Source of the DNA: JBDHTS01 sp044220535
GTDB lineage: Bacteria; Pseudomonadota; Alphaproteobacteria; Micavibrionales; Micavibrionaceae
DNA: 40,445 nt
Assembly (NCBI GenBank): GCA_044220535.1
Contig: JBGAQU010000013.1
Span: 1-40,445, forward strand
Reading direction: 5' to 3'
Shown: positions 38,473-40,445 of the stretch, in pieces
Layout: each line of letters opens with the position of its first letter
Position numbering within the stretch: position 1 is the first letter of the stretch
Position numbers and translations under genes: made by a program
The notes under the pieces: generated by a model
The model's input: only the letters and a program-made list of their open reading frames with translations
The model's database searches: none
What the model was told of the DNA's origin: nothing

Positions 38473-39511
38473 ATGACAGAATATCATAAAACAGACGTCA
38501 TAATCATTGGCGCGGGGCCGGTCGGCCTGTTCGCGGTGTTCGAGCTTGGGTTGCTCGACATGAAGGTGCATCTGGTCGATATCCTGGACCGGCCGGGCGG
38601 GCAATGCGCAGAGCTGTATCCGGAGAAACCGATTTATGACATTCCGGCACTGCCCATTGTAACGGGGCAGGAGCTGACCGACCGGCTGATGGAACAGATC
38701 AAGCCGTTCAAACCAACCTTCCATTTCAGTCAGATGGCGGAGGCGATCGAGAAGCTCGATAACGGTCACTGGCGTGTGACCACCGATATGGGTGTTGTGA
38801 TTGAGGCGCCTGTGATCGTGATTGCCGCGGGCGGCGGATCCTTCGTGCCGAAGAAGCCGCCTCTGCCCGGGATCGAGCAATATGAGAACGGTTCGGTTCA
38901 TTATGCCGTGCGCAAGATGGACGCGTTCAAAGGGAAGAATATCGTCATCGCGGGCGGCGGGGACTCGGCGCTCGACTGGGCGCTCAACCTGCATCCGGTT
39001 GCCGGAGCGAGTCTACACTCGTCCACCGCCGGGACGATTTCCCGCGCGGCGCCGGACAGTGTCAATAAAATGAAGGCCTTGGTCGACGAAGGTCGCATGG
39101 GGCTTCATATTGCCACGCTCACGGATCTGGTCGGGCAGAACGGAAAACTTGCGGCTTTGATGCTCAAACCGAAACAGGGCGACGCGTATCAAGTGGAGGC
39201 GGACACGCTGCTCGCCTTCTATGGCTTGACCATGAAACTGGGGCCTGTGGCGAACTGGGGGCTAGATCTCCACGAAAACCTGATCCGGGTGGATACGGAG
39301 AAATTCGGAAAACGTCCACGCCCGGTATTTTTGCGATCGGCGACATCAATCACTATCTTCCGGAAAGCTGAAGCTGATCCTGTCCGGTTTTCATGAATCC
39401 GCGCTGATGGCGCAGGCGGCCTTCCGCATCGTCTTCCCGGATAAAAAGCTGCGCTTCCAGTACACGACATCGTCTTCAGCATTGCAGAGAAGCTGCGTCA
39501 GTGGACAGTGA
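38473..39511 (+). pseudogene. Ferredoxin/flavodoxin-NADP reductase (thioredoxin-reductase-like), frameshifted
   Basis: The intact first 280 codons encode a type 2 ferredoxin-NADP reductase. FAD motif IIIGAGPVGLFAVFE, PGGQCAELYPEKPIYDIP and NADP motif IVIAGGGDSALDW are present. After VDTEKF the frame breaks near 39306-39312 (two extra bases in GGAAAAC where GAAAC is expected). The expected TPGIFAIGDIN continues in a second frame. A one-base loss near 39361 shifts to a third frame, which carries KLILSGFHESALMAQAAFRI and FQYTTSSSALQ before TGA 39509. A further lost base near 39488 would turn the last codons into EKLRQ. The unbroken gene would have the usual length of about 345 codons. Confidence 0.82.
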
Positions 39512-39562
39512 ACAGTTCACGGTTTACAGTTTCTGGCAAACTGTTCACTGCAAACTGTAAAC
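39506..39562. repeat. Interlocked inverted repeats with pseudoknot topology
   Basis: CAGTGAACAGTT (39506-39517) pairs with AACTGTTCACTG (39539-39550), and GTTTACAGTTT (39522-39532) pairs with AAACTGTAAAC (39552-39562). All arms are perfect, but the order is A-B-A'-B', so in RNA both stems together form a pseudoknot. GTGAAC-A-GTTCAC within the first arm is itself palindromic. It separates the reductase from the next gene by only a few bases. Confidence 0.85.
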
Positions 39563-39568
39563 TGACCC

Positions 39569-40409
39569 ATGGCTTCATTCGACATCATAGATTCCGCAGG
39601 CCACGCCTACCGCTTTCTGTGGACGGAGCGGCGGTATCTGGCGGGGCTGGCGCTGGTGCTCGGTGATCATCAAGATGATCTGCCAGATGGTGATCGACGC
39701 CTTCGGTTACGAAACCCATTTTATCCGCCAGGCGCTGATCGGCCTGCCTGCGTTTTTTGCCGAAGGGTGGATGGTGTCGCATATCGTGCGGTTCGCTATT
39801 TATGGCCAGCGCTGGCCATATCAGCCGCAGAACGGCACGCTTGGGCCGGGCGATCTGGCGGTTTTGCAGGACAAGGCGCGCGGCATCCTGGCTGGCACGG
39901 CGATGTTCGTGTCGATCCGGTTCCTGGCGCTGGGCCTGTTTGCGGTGATTTATTACATGGCCTCCGGCTCGCCGGACCAGCCGCAGGCAGCGGCGGATAA
40001 AGCCGCGAGTCCCGAGCAGCCTTTTTCTACAGGGCCTGAAGGATTTATCGGCGCGCTTTTGCTGTTGGCGGCATCGCTCTGGGCGTTCCGGCTTTTGTGG
40101 ATTTATATCCCCGCGGCGGCGGGTGTGCCGGTGGGCGCATTTTTAAACCGGATCCGCGGCATGGGCATATCCTTCTCCCTTCTGGGCGTGACGCTGGTCG
40201 GCTTCCTGCCGCTGAGTTTCCTGTTCGTGATCGTGGCGGCAACCATCGCCAGACCGTTTGGCGGGGATGACCATGCGCTGCCTTATGCGGTGGAGACGCT
40301 GCTCGGCCTGGGGTGGGTGATGACTGACACGGCGATCTCCATCGTCCTGACCTTTGCCCTGACATGGGGCCTTGCACGTTTTATGTTCGAACCGGTGAGG
40401 CGGCCATGA
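39569..40409 (+). pseudogene. Integral membrane protein of unknown function, one frameshift
   Basis: The gene appears to start at ATG 39569 (MASFDIIDSAGHAYRFLWTE) but changes frame near 39655-39662. The hydrophobic stretch LAGLALV continues as VIIKMICQMVIDAFGYE in the next frame, which then runs to TGA 40407. A GTG at 39663 would allow only the truncated form. The protein has about five helices (for example GTAMFVSIRFLALGLFAVIY and FIGALLLLAASLWAFRLLWIYIP split by polar loops). No family is recognised. Its stop overlaps the next start (ATGA). No clear ribosome binding site is seen at 39569. Confidence 0.7.
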
Positions 40410-40445
40410 CCGACCTGAAAATCATCGCGACCGACCCGGACGGGA
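40406..40445 (+). CDS. Start of a gene cut off by the window end
   Basis: ATG 40406 overlaps the preceding TGA (ATGA) and encodes MTDLKIIATDPDG before the window ends. The coupling supports a real gene, but too little is visible for identification. Confidence 0.5.
   Translation, partial: MTDLKIIATDPDG

Overview
The window is a stretch of alphaproteobacterial chromosome with many conserved housekeeping genes. The evidence is the gene orders radA-cvpA-purF-SDR and der-bamB-TPR, a type 2 heme A synthase, an RNase E with a large insert in its S1 domain, and a 4Fe-4S type PurF. I cannot name the species. A Micavibrio-like or other poorly characterised alphaproteobacterium fits, but that is inference.

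Layout. 1-5.1 kb: a GNAT acetyltransferase, exonuclease III coupled to a ceramidase-like membrane protein, a small conserved-looking ORF, and a coupled GNAT/MFS pair on the minus strand. 5.2-9.6 kb: the accessory core of the window, a minus-strand array of four diverged paralogues (here A to D, from left to right: A 5502-6374, B 6449-7240, C 7532-8515, D 8679-9338). Three carry Gly/Ala-rich membrane hairpins, and A-C share a C-terminal helical domain with a TGDL motif that D keeps in degenerate form. Upstream of D is a near-consensus promoter overlapped by two perfect 18-bp repeats. The leaders of the genes contain duplicated noncoding blocks and short upstream ORFs; one of these is conserved between D and C by synonymous changes. 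A 40-codon ORF with a strong ribosome binding site follows the array. I recognise no known system here, and this is the best candidate for something undescribed.

9.7-20.5 kb: chorismate mutase, rsmB, rpe, a heparinase II/III-like protein, radA, cvpA, purF and an SDR, with small orphan genes between. 20.6-25.3 kb: an AT-rich orphan gene, then der, bamB and a TPR membrane protein. 25.4-34 kb: icd (frameshifted), an L,D-transpeptidase, a small lipoprotein, an AMIN-amidase and rne. 34.2-40.4 kb: a strong small-RNA candidate, a periplasmic protein coupled to a GT4 glycosyltransferase, an unknown protein, ctaA, a frameshifted ferredoxin-NADP reductase and a frameshifted membrane protein.

Two window-wide patterns stand out. 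First, at least ten intergenic gaps hold long, often perfect inverted repeats. They fall into families: five with GTCATCC ends and three with TTAACC-type ends, plus singletons. One supplies the apparent ribosome binding site and first start-codon base of the L,D-transpeptidase. Second, three genes (icd, the reductase and its downstream neighbour) carry five or six small indels in otherwise well-conserved sequence. Sequencing error is the simplest explanation, but true decay is not excluded. I saw no tRNA, rRNA, CRISPR array, insertion sequence or phage module.
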